Part shown: piece after piece, positions 44,398-56,924 of the stretch
Position numbering within the stretch: position 1 is the first letter of the stretch
Layout: each line of letters starts with the position of its first letter
NCBI GenBank assembly: GCA_037576195.1
Contig: CM075102.1
Span: 49,038,745-49,102,744, forward strand
Length of the DNA: 64,000 nucleotides
Origin: Phytoseiulus persimilis
Taxonomy: Eukaryota; Arthropoda; Arachnida; Mesostigmata; Phytoseiidae
Direction of reading: 5' to 3'
Notes under the pieces: generated by a model
Told to the model about the DNA's origin: nothing
Databases searched by the model: none
What the model saw: only the letters and a program-made list of their open reading frames with translations
Made by a program: the position numbers and the translations under genes

Positions 44398-47300
44398 TGA
44401 CAGCGGAACGATGGATAAATAGTGGGAGAAAATGTACCCAGGATGTCCCTGGCATGAGAGCGAGGTCAGCCAGATTGATGCCAGAAGAGGAACTTATGAC
44501 GATTCGCCGCGACTCTCTGCCCACGCTGTCTGAGAACGCCCCCATGTATCTCCCAAGCGTTCCCACCGTCGAAGAGTTCGAGCACAGATCTCGATTCGAA
44601 ACCGGAGGACTGCGCAGCTTCCCGATGAGACCGCTATGGAAATTCCAGCAATGGCGAAGAGGAAACCATCAGCAACCTGTTGTCACTAGCTCATCACATC
44701 ATCCGATTCGAAAAGCGCGTGGAGCAGCATCTTCCTTCGAGATACGTACGGAGAGTCGTCCACACATAGGGATGAGGGTAATGCTCGGGAAGGAGGGTAA
44801 GGAGCACTCGCCCTCCGCGAAGGTCTCTCTCCGTTTGCTGCCCCCAACTTCACCCTTGGTGTTCAACACCAAGCTCTTCAGCTCTCGATTAGCTCACGGT
44901 GTGTTCGCTGGGCTCTGAGTATCTGCCCGGGTAGGCAGTGACACGCGCCTCGATACGTGTAGTGGCCAGGTAGTGCTTCGCTGATCGGATACATGTGGGA
45001 CGCATCGTGATCATCGGCGACAAGCAAGCAATACGAGACCGCTTACAACCTGTTGCAGTCCTGCTTGTCAGCCTCAATTCAAGTCAAAATTCGATGGTCG
45101 GAAAAGTTTCTGGCGGCTTTTGAATTTTGGCGGGCTTAAGGCAGAGGGCTGCACGCCCCCACGTCACCAGCTCCACTTAGACTCGGCTTCTAGAGCTAGG
45201 AGAGAGTAGAGTATCAAACTGCAGAAACAACAGAAGTTGGAAACTAATTTCCAACCGAAGTGGCCTCTGGCTGACAACGACTACATCAACGCAGAGTGCC
45301 AGTGATCAGTTACGGCAGACCCCAGCTACGCTCGCTGGTTTGAGGGTATGTAAACAAGCCACTTGCACCCGATCCCATGTGTTCGCAGTGTACGGCGGAA
45401 ACACCTGTCAGAATTAACGGACGCGCGCAGATGCATGCAAAACAAAAACCCGGGATCGGGATCACTTCTAGGAAAGTTACTGAGTTTGTTCGGGATTGTC
45501 ATCGGGACATGACCCGCTCCGTGCAACATCGTCAAAGTTGCCAAAAGCTCACGATTCGGGCTTTGATCCAGTGGCCTTTCTGCCATTTATTTCCGGATGT
45601 CCACAACATTCCGGGTTTTTGGAGCGAGCTGCGGAAAGTCCCCTGAGACTCCTACAGAGGGTCTGCGGGAACTCTCGGCGGAATTTGCAAACTGCCTTTC
45701 CGGCAGTGTCACTCGGGATATCGTGTACAGAACGCCCCGGAAGACGCATTAGTCATCGCGACGGTCCCTTCGACTCCCTGATTTGAATATCCCCGGATCC
45801 CAAGAATAGAACTTGGACGAATATTGGGATCTTGATCACGGATGGAGGCGGTCGCGGTCGCTGTACAGACCCACCGAAATCGCGTTTCCCGCGAGCCATG
45901 GATCGCTCCGCTGAAAATGGATAATCGGATAATCCTTCGGATACCAGACATTCGCGTGTTTTGATCCGTCGAGAACCGAGATTAGGAGAACGCCCGTCTC
46001 TGTTTATCGCTCGACAGAGCCACACGCCGACCAGAGCCGTTCCCTTCGGAAACACCCATCGGAGCGTCCCGTTGCGAACCACGTTCCGCGGAAGTGGTAA
46101 GGGGGGGGGTCGGAGCTTCTTCGCTCTGAACACACGCGGTTTGCGTGAGGACAAGACTCCCCCATATACGAGCCGAACCGGTCCGACACTTGGCGCCTCA
46201 CTTTGTAGAAAGTTGTTAGAGATTGGCAGCGCGAGAACGCGTGGCATCAAGGTCTCTGCGAATGACAATAATTCCGACTCGGTCGCCACCGGACTGTCGA
46301 GCTGCAGCTGAATCAGCTAACAGTGAGGTCATCACAAATTGTAGAGAAGACCGTGGCTGGGCTTTCCTCCTCGCGGCAGCGATTCTGTGGGTCGTCCCGA
46401 ACGGAGCTCCGAGACATCGAAATTTCTCAAGCCTCCCGGTCAGCTCCGCTCGGAACATTCTCCGAAAGGGACCCGGTTCCATAGCAGCGAGCTTTACTAT
46501 GATTCTGCGTCTGGCCCTACGGGAACATACAGAGAATCCTATCCTCAGCTGATGGTGAGAGAGAAAATGGGACGGAGCGTCATATTCTCCGGAAGAAACA
46601 TCGTGTAGCACGGAGTTTCCGAGCTCTGAGGAGCTAATCACGAACCTTGTAGCTATCAATCATCTCGAGGCTCTTCTTTCAGTGAGAGAGATTTCTCTCG
46701 GTCGAATGAAGGGACGAACCGGGATCATGATACTTCTGATGGGTCATAGAGAGCTCAATCCGTAGCATCGGCTCGCAGGTCGAATCCACTTGATGAGTTC
46801 AATATTTCATGTTGTCGGCCGTCAATCATCTTTACGTTAGTTCGGGCTTCGAGTTACTTGTTGACAGCTCTGTCTGCGGATTCGTGGCTACGCCCGACCA
46901 TTCCTAGACATCACAGTGTGCTGCTACTTCGAATTCATTCCCGTACTGAATATGACGCAAGGCTCCTCAGCCAGTATAACCGAGCGCAAGTCTCGTGAGC
47001 GGTTACTAGGCCGATTCGTACTTTTAGCGCTCTCTGCGAACCACATCGAGTTCTAATTAATCACCGCACGCGTTCAAAGCTCGCTTCCGCGACCGAACTC
47101 AGATCCTTGACGTTTCCAGATTGGCATCCAGGGCTGGGTGATGATCTCAGTGCGGCAAGGGGACCGATTCGGCTCGTTTCATAGAAATTGGCGATGCAAC
47201 GAGAGCTCACGTTGGTTTGTTGTCATCAATGAGTTCCAAATAAGATTCCGGGGAACACGATTCCCGAGTCAGCATTCCTGTCATCCGATGGATTTGAGCT

Positions 47301-48182
47301 GATTTTCACTCTTCCGCTAGAGTCGTCAGTCATGGATTGTCGTTCTCAGAGCAATGTTCAAACGATATTTCCCTCATCGAACTTTGGTCCGTCCTTCGGA
47401 TTTGGCTCTCAACTGTCGACAAAATAGAACTCTCGAATCCCAATCAATAATGCGAGATAACGTACACAAAGACGTCGACTAGGACACCGTGCTGCGAAAA
47501 TTCTTCAAGGGCTCGCATGGTGATCAACGGATAGGCGGATGCAGAGCCATGCGGAGAAATTCCTCCTCTTGTGTCTTCCCTTGTTGGGGAGCTCTGGGAC
47601 GAGCTTTCAGGAACGCGCCCACGTACCTTTATACGCGTCGCTCGTTAAGGTCGGTGGCTCGACGGAGCTCTGAAAAGTAGGCGTTCTCGGACGAGATTTT
47701 CGTTCTCGGCTCAAGCGACAGCAGGGAGAAATGACCAGATGAGAGCAAAACACGGCCTTAAACGTCTCGATGCTTGCCAATCCCAAATGTCAACAAATGG
47801 TTGATAGAGTCGGACTTAATGAAAATCTCTCGCCTGGAGTGCAGATTGAGCTCTTCCGGGGAGGGGAAGGCTCGCTTCGAGGTGTCAAGGGTACTCGGGG
47901 CAGATGCTGAGCTGGAGGAATATTTCACGCCGCTCCGGAGGTGCTTTGCTTGAGACCCTCGAATGGGCTTCTCCACAGCAACTGGCAACTCGAATCGTGA
48001 TTAAACCCGATCGAATGATCAATTTTTAACTCAGTTTTCCTTCATTTCAGCCGCTTCAGTTTCGTCGTAGTACGAGTTTTGCTTGGTTCAAACGAGGAAC
48101 GCTTGCAGCACTCGAGCTGCAATCCCCGAAATCATCATCCTAGGATAAGAAGGGGTTTCTGACCCTTTGCCGAAAGCACAAA
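44398..48182. other. No supportable gene
   Basis: Frames at 44304-44918 plus and 45753-46289 minus are open but unrecognised. Bases 46660-47480 have almost no long frame. A minus-strand stretch at 47758-47988 follows an acceptor-like CGATTCGAG and may be an exon. Confidence 0.4.
46101..46109 (+). repeat. Poly(G) run, 9 bases
   Basis: The shortest of the C/G homopolymers noted in this window. Confidence 0.9.
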
Positions 48183-48260
48183 ATGGCGAACACCGACCCC
48201 TTATCTGAAATGAGCGAAAACGAACAACTCCAATACAAGATCAACCAAGTCGGAGATGAG
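48183..48260 (+). CDS. Possible first coding exon of a SNAP-25/SNAP-23-type SNARE gene (partial)
   Basis: An ATG in a good context (CACAAAATGGCG) opens 26 codons that end in GAT GAG directly before a GTAGGT donor, phase 0. The last residues, LQYKINQVGDE, resemble the start of the first SNAP-25 helix in arthropods (pattern LQ-x-x-A-x-x-V-x-DE, just before the conserved SLESTRRM). From memory, the intron position after the DE pair is also used in this family. SNAP-25 proteins give two Q-SNARE helices to vesicle-fusion complexes at the plasma membrane. No exon carrying SLESTRRM, the palmitoylated cysteine cluster or the second SNARE helix was found by eye in the remaining 15.7 kb. Either the following intron is long or the resemblance is chance. 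The match rests on about nine residues. Confidence 0.4.
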
Positions 48261-49984
48261 GTAGGTTGCATCCACAGCGACTCGTCCAAACCGGGACACA
48301 GATGAAAAAATTCTGCCGGGGGTTAGCGATGCTGCTCCTCGAACTGGGGAGGTTGATACTTCCGTTCCATTTGGATATTGAATGGATTCTGATTGCAAGA
48401 AGAGAATCACTCCATTCGAACCCATATCAAGATCGTCCCGAAATTACGCTGAGAGCTCCGGGCTTTCATCACCGGCTCAAGCGGGTTTTAGGTCAGAATT
48501 CGCTGAGAAGACCTTTGCCCTCGATCCAAGCACATATTTGTTCGCTCGAGGTGCGCTCGGAATCCGGGTCCGCCTTGGGAGAGTCGGCGTTCTGCTGGCT
48601 TTTTATCGGGCTTTAAGACCTAGATGCATTCAAGATTGTGTCTCTGGCTCCTGCCTTGAAGGCGAGTCCAAATCCTCCGGCTCCATTCGGTTGCTGCACC
48701 GCCGGAGAATTTCGAACTGAGGAAAGATGAAAAAGGCCTTCGAAGGTATTGCGCGCCGTAAACCGTTGCGGTCGACCGTTGAGCGGTTGGCTTCCTTTCC
48801 AAGAGACCCATTTTCTTCTGAACGCGGGAGGCGCATTCCAACAAACGATAATCAAAGCGTTCTGGAACCAGCAGGAGAAACAGAGGCTAGCAAAAGCATT
48901 GGTGAGAACCCTCGGAAACAACCATTCTCGTCCGAGCCTGATTACATCAAATGATTCCGAATCTCGATCGCGTCACTGGCAATGTTGATTGAATTGCATA
49001 ACTCCCGCAGACCCTCTATCACAAAAGACCGAGATCCGGTCGCAGATTGAATCGATGTCGCAAAACGTGCATCCGTCCACAAAGGCCCAATGATTGTGAC
49101 TCGCAGGCGATGATGTGTTCCGATATGTTCCGAGACTTCGCCTGTTCGATCGATCGACGGTCGTGCCAGTAGAGCCGCAGAATTTCGAATGGGTGGCGCT
49201 AACTCCCCTCCGCTGCATTCTTCTTTCAATTCTCCTTGGCTCACGAATGCAGATCCCTCGTCGGGCAAGTCGCATGCATATGCCGCGCGCTTCTACGGAC
49301 GAGGAGCATGAGTAAATCCGGCGTTTCCTCCTGTTTCGACGTCCAATGTTTCCGTCGGGATCATTGTAGATGGTGTGGGAAATTCTTTCGATGATTCTGT
49401 CAGACGTTTCGAGCTCATTTCAACATCGGTTGTTGATCAGCCCTCTATACCAGTGGTCGGCAAACTCCTCCCGTTCTCATGTTAGGTCTTTGGAAATCCG
49501 AGCCTGGGGCCCTGACTCTGCCGAGCCCCGGCCCATCGTAAACATCTGAAAAAGCATCCGGGACGAAGAGCGGAACGTCATCCGAACTTCCTTGATTTTG
49601 CGCCATCTGCTTGCTGGAAACTCTGTGCCCGTCTGATTGTTCCTAATTTGGTTCCATTGGATGCCGGGCGCGGTTATATTAAGATTGATGGAATTCGACC
49701 GATCTCCAAACTTTCAAGTGGGACGCCCGCTGAGCATGGCGTCCGTACGCGAGAAGAAACTGAAGGACTCTCAGTTTCACTTCAGTGGAGCTTCGGCTCT
49801 CGAGGACTCTCGCTCTTCTGAAAGACGCTCGTAAGGATTCAGGTTGGCCGAGACCGCCGAACGTTTTCCCAAAAGCTCGCATGCGAAATCAGGGTCCCGA
49901 AACAGGTGTCTTCCGAATTCCCGCATGGCCCACAAACGATGTCTGCTGGAAGTTGCTTGCGCGCGAAAGCAACCCGCGGTCGGC

Positions 49985-50782
49985 TTAAGGCCAAATGCTC
50001 CTAGCTGTTGCTATCCCACGTTCTGCCGCGGAACGATGGGACGACCGCGCTCTCTGTTGCGTCGTAGGATCAGCCGGCGCCCCTCCCGATTGGATATAAT
50101 CTCTCTTGCTTAGCCGGATAACCCCGATACGACGAGGAGCTGAGGGTCGACCGGAAAGCCTAGAAGTCCGCCGGTCGGAGCACTCGCGACCCAATCTCGC
50201 ACGGCGGAACGCGAGGCGTAGAGTCATTGTGTCTCGCTTGTGGTCCAGAATGCGGCGAGCTTCTTGGAGATCTATCAGCTTCTCCTCGGCCGATATAGCT
50301 GCACGTCGCTGGATTCCGAGCGCCAAGGGTGGCTGCTGGCTGACAGGCGAGATTCCCTCCGGGTTGTTTGCTGTTCCAGTCGAGCACGTCGTCAGAACCA
50401 ATCGCTCGAATCCTCCAAGCCGAGTTAGGAGAGGACTAGAGGATCCAGAGGAGTTTCCAATCCGCCTTTTCTCGAGGCTGAATAGCTTCTCAGCTTGTGG
50501 GTAGAATTTGCCGGAGAGCGACTTGACGAGTTGCGCGCAGGAAAGATGAAAAGCGGTATTCGTTTTTCGATTTACCATTCCTCTCGGAAATCCCTCGTTC
50601 TTCCTCCGCCGCGACGATGACGGGCTCCTCTCCCTGTTATTCCACTGATGGATGGCCATCAAGATGGGGCGCGTGCCTCGAATGAGGACGCGGGATGGTT
50701 CCAGGAACGAGGGGTCTGAGCTTCCTGTAGCCACGAATCCGAATGAGGTTGTTCCCGAAATTCTCGAGATCATCCAGGACAC
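49985..50782 (-). CDS. Long minus-strand frame, protein not recognised
   Basis: The frame has 265 codons and opens at GTG, so no initiating ATG is visible and it may be an exon. The middle is Ser/Gly/Pro-rich. Residues around 165-200 read as a charged helix (AEEKLIDLQEARRILDHK). The end is Arg-rich. A second overlapping minus-strand frame lies at 50637-50990, and both cannot be wholly right. No domain, signal peptide or clear splice pair was found. The length alone makes it worth noting. Confidence 0.22.
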   Translation of the reverse strand: MSWMISRISGTTSFGFVATGSSDPSFLEPSRVLIRGTRPILMAIHQWNNRERSPSSSRRRKNEGFPRGMVNRKTNTAFHLSCAQLVKSLSGKFYPQAEKLFSLEKRRIGNSSGSSSPLLTRLGGFERLVLTTCSTGTANNPEGISPVSQQPPLALGIQRRAAISAEEKLIDLQEARRILDHKRDTMTLRLAFRRARLGRECSDRRTSRLSGRPSAPRRIGVIRLSKRDYIQSGGAPADPTTQQRARSSHRSAAERGIATARSIWP

Positions 50783-51636
50783 ACGCGATCTCGGAATTCA
50801 ATCTCATAGACAAGTTCGACATCGATATATCTCTCCGCACGTCTCCGGGAGCGAGGGTAAACATTACACCAGCCGAAGGAAGCATGAAGGTTGTTCCAGG
50901 TCGAGCTTTATATGAAGAGTCGCGCACTGTGTCAACACAGAGCAGGAAGTGGCCTAGTAGTGGTCCACTTATCGGGGTGTATGGGTGCACCTCGCGTTAT
51001 TATGGCGCAGAGTTCGTCTACGGCCGCGCAAACCTAGATAGGCAGCAGCGATAGCACGGAGTCGTTGATAAACTCGTTTTTGAGATGATTCGGGCCGTTT
51101 ATGCGCCGCTGGCTGCGCATCGACACCCGTGCCCAGCACCCGTATCGTCACCCGACTCGGGATGACTTCGATGAATACTCGTTCCCGTGGTCGCCTGAAG
51201 ACCTCCTGGATCGGGAAACCGACGGAGTAGTTCCCTCATCTGGCCAACTTTCGAACACCGGAAGACTTCCTCGACGGTGGCCCTTCGTTAGTGGCGTTTC
51301 GATGCACCTGATGGAATGAACGTCGGTCCTGAGGTTGATTGAATATGCGTCCTGCCCCGACTCGTTGTAGTCTTCACTTTCGGTGCACTTCCGCGGCGGC
51401 GGACACAGCAGTTTTGTCGAAGTTGGACGCGGAGACCCCGCGCGGCCCAATATCGACGCGCTCGGCCTCGCTCCGCTCTGAGCAGCGAATTGGGTGGTTT
51501 GGTCGCCCGCCTCTACCTGAGCCCATCCTGAGTATTTTGATATTCATGGATCGTCACGGCTCACCGAGGTCCAAACAACTCCCGACGCTCGCATCGTTTT
51601 CGAGACGATCTCTGATCCTGCCTTGTCGTCGCACAT

Positions 51637-52828
51637 AGTCGAACAGATAGGGAAAGACTCCTCGAGGTAACAACGAATGGCGAAAAACGAAATGTCCATC
51701 AAATTCAACCCTCAAGAGAGCGGCGTGATAATATTCTCTCGACCACACGACGACCATATCGATGTTTGAGACTTCAAAATACAAGGAAATTCAGTACCTA
51801 TGGTGGAATCCTACGAATATCTTGGGCTCGATCTAACGGCGGAGGAAGACTATCTCACCAAACACTGGGAGAATATGTTCACCGAAGCCAATCTAGCTAG
51901 CCAGAGACCCAACTCGAGAACACTTTGGAGCTTCAATAGATTTGAAGTGACAAAAATTCTTTGGAAAGCCACAGCAGTCCCTCAAGTCACATATTGCATC
52001 TCAGTGATAACCATGCCAAAGAGACTAAGAAACCATATCGAGGTCAGGCAAACAGAGGCGGGACGGTGGGCCCTTGGCATACCAAACTCCACCATAGCCA
52101 ACGCATTCACGGAAAGTGAACTAGGCTGGAGCTCGTTCGATGCCAGGGAGACCACAAGTAAACTGATGTACTTCGAGAGGATAAAATAAATGGACCCACA
52201 CAGATGGCCGAAGCTTTTCCTCCAGGCTACCGAAACAACGACCACCAGGTTCAGAGCGACAGAGAGACTCAGAAAACTGAGAGCACAATTTGACCTGGAT
52301 GACTTCGGAATAGCCAGAAACACATCAGGACAACCAATGTGGAACACATTCCGCAAAGACCTTACAAAAAAGGTACAATATAAACTGGACTCTACATGGA
52401 AACAAGACATGCATTCCAAATCCACATTGGCGTCTTATCGGCAACACAAGGAGTCCAGAGGCCTCCAACAGAGGCTATACGACAACACGCGCGGAAGCCA
52501 GTTTTTAGATCTAACGAGAGCAGGGATGTTAACCATCCTGAAAAAGCACCGGAACCGCGACCCTTCCATCGACATCAAATGCCCAAGATGTGACAGAACC
52601 GAAACGGACAGACACGTGGTCCTGGGATGCGAGGAAGACTCTTTCTCCCCAGAGGAATTCCCCTACCGCATCGGATTGTCGCCGAACATATCTCAGGCAG
52701 TCCTACGTAGGACGAGAACTACCCTAATAAACTGGCAGGGACAAGATCTGTGACTACAATCCAACTCCTGTAATAAAAAGGGTTCATACGATGTATATGG
52801 AAGATCTAATAAATCCAATCCAATCCAA
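51637..52828 (+). mobile_element. 5'-truncated, decayed non-LTR retrotransposon (LINE, I/R1-like)
   Basis: From 51637 the plus strand encodes the last part of a reverse transcriptase, with NEMSIKFNPQESGVIIFSRP and ESYEYLGLDL. These match the thumb region where K-x-N-P-x-K-S-G and Y-x-Y-L-G are family hallmarks. A basic C-terminal domain follows, with a knuckle CPRCDRTETDRHVVLGC (C-x2-C...H-x4-C) about 60 codons before the end at 52753. There are stop codons in frame (TAA near 51672, TGA near 51769, TAA at 52187), so it cannot make the protein. The catalytic YADD motif is not intact. Degenerate RT-like sequence, PILSILIFMDR, may extend it upstream to about 51515. The endonuclease and ORF1 are absent. 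The element ends at 52828 in tandem AATCC units, a tail common in I-type LINEs of ticks and other arthropods. No target-site duplication was identified. Confidence 0.9.
52802..52828 (+). repeat. AATCC tandem tail of the LINE
   Basis: Three to four AATCC units directly follow the 3' end of the LINE. Such short tandem tails replace poly(A) in several I-type LINE families and mark the 3' terminus. Confidence 0.8.
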
Positions 52829-55800
52829 ATCTGACACGTCATCGCCCCTCGCAAAATATGGAAGAGCGAACGAATCCCAAGCCAACGTACGCTTCGATTC
52901 CCCCATTAACGGAGCCCGTTCTGTCTGAAGCCCCAGGAACGAGTTTCAGGGAGGCCAACGGTTCGAACCTTCCCGGAGCAGAAGGTTTAAACCCTTTACC
53001 GCAGTGAAGTTTCCTGAACCAGCGTTCTCTCCGTCTCTAATGGGTAGATGTCTTGCGGTTCACCCTCTTGTCTGGGAGAACGAAGTTATGTGCAAAACCT
53101 TTTTGAAGAGAATTCAATTTAGATGATGAACCGACGCCTCGGAAATAGATGGTATGAATATTTATAGAGGCGGCATAGAGGGAAAGAAAATCTGCGGAGG
53201 ATGACGTTCCCAAACAGAACATGAACGAGACCTTGGGGAGTTGGGAATCCGCATGTCGTGCGAGGAAGGATAGGGTGTGTGACAAGGGTCGAGTCTGCTC
53301 AAATGACACCCTCGAGTGAATCTCTAATCGTGACAAAGCTCGCACGTGAGAGGAACTAATTTCGATTCCTCGGTTTCACTCCTATAGAATACCATGAGGC
53401 CCAGTTGCTTCTCAAAAAGGTCCTCCGCGTGCGGAACTTCGGTTGAGCAGAGACAATCTGGAACCTCCCCTCCAAGAACCCCTACAAAAAGCTTCTTGTT
53501 TGAGAAACTTGATATTTGTCGGATGGAAAATACCCAAGTTTAAAATAGAGCCTTTGAGTTGGGATATTGATCATTGTACATCATCTGCTGATGAGAGAAA
53601 ATATTTACATCTATAGATTATTCCTTGATGCCTGGGCTCATGTCTCATCAAGGAACCCAGGCGGGTATTTTCCGTCGATGCATCCATCATCCCACTCGAA
53701 ATGCGTGATGCTGAGCACAGGCCTGGAAGTGTGACAATGACTCAGTTCGTCCTGTTCTTTGAGTGATGGGAGAGTCGCAGGTGGAACGATATCCCAGGGT
53801 TTTAGAGTTCGAATCGGACACATTCCCGAGGAGAATTATCTTGACCGAGGTATTTCCATAGACACAGGGTGGATTCGGAGGGAAAGTTCTTGCACGACTT
53901 GAGGTTGACGGATATGCGAACGATGAAAAGGAAGACACTCGGAGAATCATCGATCAAGACCTCGACAAAACATGTTTCGCACGCGAGGGGAGCTCTCGGG
54001 AACCAGAGGCTCGTCTCCATTTCCCCGAACAGTTCCCCATGAGCGCTTTCGGCTGAACAGTGTACCCGACAGTCCGATATTGTCATAGTGATATTTCCCG
54101 CAATGTGATGAGCGTTTTTCCAACCGCTGGCGTCTCGAGACCCAAAGATATGTTTGCGTTGATGTGAAGCAGATCATGGGGTGGGTAACATGGATTCGAA
54201 AGGTGTGGACTCACTCGGTGTGGTCTCGAGCGCCCGTTTCACCGAAAATGGTTTTACTGGTTACAGCCCGAGCTTAACACCTGCTCATCTCGCGGGCTCA
54301 TCAGAACCAGCCAGGAAAATCTCAGGTTTCAACGCAGCCCGACTGTATCGGCGATCTCTGTTTCGGGCAAACAAAGTCGCGCGGCTGAGCATCTTCGAAT
54401 TCCATACCGAGATATTCAACCCCAGGTCCCGACCTCCGACAAACACGGCAGTTGCGCTCTGAACCGACACTTGTGTTTTGACTTGATGCATCAATATTCA
54501 CAACGATCCACAATCCAAATTATTGTTACGTGTCATGAACACATCTGCGCCGATTTCCGCTTCGGATCACCAACTGGCGCAGTGGCCGTTGTAATGTCGA
54601 GGCTGTCGTCTCGATGCGAAGTCACACGATGTCAAGCCGAACGCAGGCGGGACGGAGTATTCTCCCAAACCAGTTTCGGCCCGTTGGAAGTATTCTCGAA
54701 CTACCCTCCCCGGGTGCAAACCTCCCGTCCACGGAATGACTCCATGACGTTGTACTGGACAAAACCACGTATCGGAGTTTGGATTGATCCGAGTTATTCG
54801 GTTCGATCAACGTGGCGAGACTGAAGTGTCAGAATTGGGTCGAGTTTCGCGCCGGGACGCCCACAATGGACGAACTTGGAAGGTTTCCGAATTAGCATGC
54901 ACGGCATTCGGAACACCGCGAGCGACCCGACTGTGGTAAGCTGTTCACAATGAGTTCGAGTTGAACAATTTGAGATTGTCTCTGAAGATTTGCTTTGACT
55001 GATTCTTCGACGTGCGCGTTCGATTTCGCCGCGCCCGAGCATGCAGAGCATGTGCTGGCAGTATTGCACGTATCGAAAAGATGAGCGGGATGAAGCAGAA
55101 CACCCTCCCGCGGGGTTGCGAAACGGAAGGGCCTGCTTCGATGGAAGGGCACGCTATTCAGAGATGGCTTGTGTGGGAGCGCGACATTCGATAAGGAAAC
55201 AAGTGATCACTTCCCGGCTCGAGACTTTGCGATGGAATTTTATGGCAATCGGCGTCAGACCATCGGCTGCAGAAAATCCGCGTGGCTTCAGCCAGATGGC
55301 CGGGCTCTCTGCGGCGCGAAGCACAAATCTCTCCGCGGCTAGCCTCGAGCTCCGATACGGCTCCGGGACGCCCGAAGATCTCGACGAAGTCTGCGAAGTG
55401 AGTGACGACAGCTCGGAAATCATCCCCTCGAACCATGTTGTCCACGTCGATTTTCGATCAGGACTAGGGAATTCCAGGATGAATCCATTCTCGTTCGAGG
55501 TCGGGTCAGTTTCGACGGGTTCCGCCCCCGATACTCAGTCGAGCGTTCTGACGCGAGTGACAAAATTGCGCCCACCAGAGACCAAATGAAGCTCGTTCTC
55601 CCCTAGAAGGATAGCCTTCATAACGGCGGGGAAAAGAGAGTGAGTGAGAAAGGGGTGTAGGCTGCTCTTCCACTGCAGCAGTGGTCCCTGAACTGACGGC
55701 CTCAGCAGGGACCGATTTCCGGATGGCCCGGAGTCGGTCGAGCGGTTTTGAATACGGGACGGGGTGCGAGAAGCTTCTGGGAGATTCCGATGCCCCGGTC

Positions 55801-56924
55801 AAGGGCACGGGAGAGGGCGTATCGTGAGAATTTCGGAACCCACTGAATCTCGGCTTGAATTCCATCATGCAGCATCTCAGTTGTCGACTAAGTTCCAAGT
55901 TTCGGAGTTGATTCGGTCGAGGGAATGTCCAGGAGGGCCGTGTCAAGTCTCCAACTTCCAGTGGGGGCCGGCCCCGGGCAAAAAGCAAAAACCACCTGTA
56001 TCAACGGCGGGAACAGAGGCGGGGATGGCCCGGGTGCTCCCACCTGTCAATGCCTGCCGGTTAGCTCGCTTCTGGGAGTCCAGAAAAACCTCTCTCCAAA
56101 TGAGTCACGGCCCAGAAAGCCGAGCATCTCCTAGGTCACGGAAATCGTTCATAGGACACGTCAATGCTCTGACCCTCGACGAATCCGTTTCGAGAGTGTG
56201 CAGACGGAGTCGCTTCTCAACAGCGGATAGAGCGGCTCGAGTCGGGAAATTCACACCAAGATTCTCGCTATAGTTCTGCTCGCGGGAAACAGCAGGGCGC
56301 ACGTTCCGGACAATGGAATGTTCTCAGGTAGAATCGGCGAAACGGCGATCGTTGTCTTTGCCCTTTGAATCGTAGTCTACGGAAGTCTTTCGTGCTCGTC
56401 GAGTGGGTTGATATTGAGCTCTCTGCTCATGCTGACGCGGCGTATGGAGTGTAGATTCATGAATAGGGCCCTAATGGCTCCTACGAAACGGACTGCTTGA
56501 ATCGATACGTGCATGAGACTCCACCGCTTCGGGTCCTAGCGCACGAGCTCTCAGCGTAATGGGACTATAATTGGTCTCTATACGATATTCTCCTCCCAAG
56601 ACTCGCGTCGAGAAGATATTCTCCTCCAAACCGCTGACGATGTTCACAGTCGGAGTGCCCCAGAGTTTCTACGGTCGAATTCGAACGAATCCAGATGGAG
56701 ACTATCTCAATAGCGGCGGTCGCTCCAGAGGAGCCTAAATGCTTTCCCAGTTGACATCAGCCCCTTCCTACGTTCGGAGGCACAGGAATTTCGTTCTCCG
56801 TACGGTAATGACCAGATCCTCCCGAGTTGTGACCAGCCTGCGGGAAACAACCGGACGGAGCAACAGGTTGGAGCGCGATGCTCCAGTGAGAGGGAGAGAT
56901 ATTATCGGCGACATCTAGTCTGAC
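52829..56924. other. No secure gene
   Basis: Competing frames at 55041-55589 plus and 55506-55988 minus are of similar quality, so neither is chosen. Minus-strand frames at 53687-54086 overlap each other. Nothing with a domain. Confidence 0.4.

Noticed and set aside
55041-55988. Two overlapping frames on opposite strands (182 and 160 codons)
   Set aside because: Both look protein-like, neither has a domain or clear splice pair, and at most one can be real.
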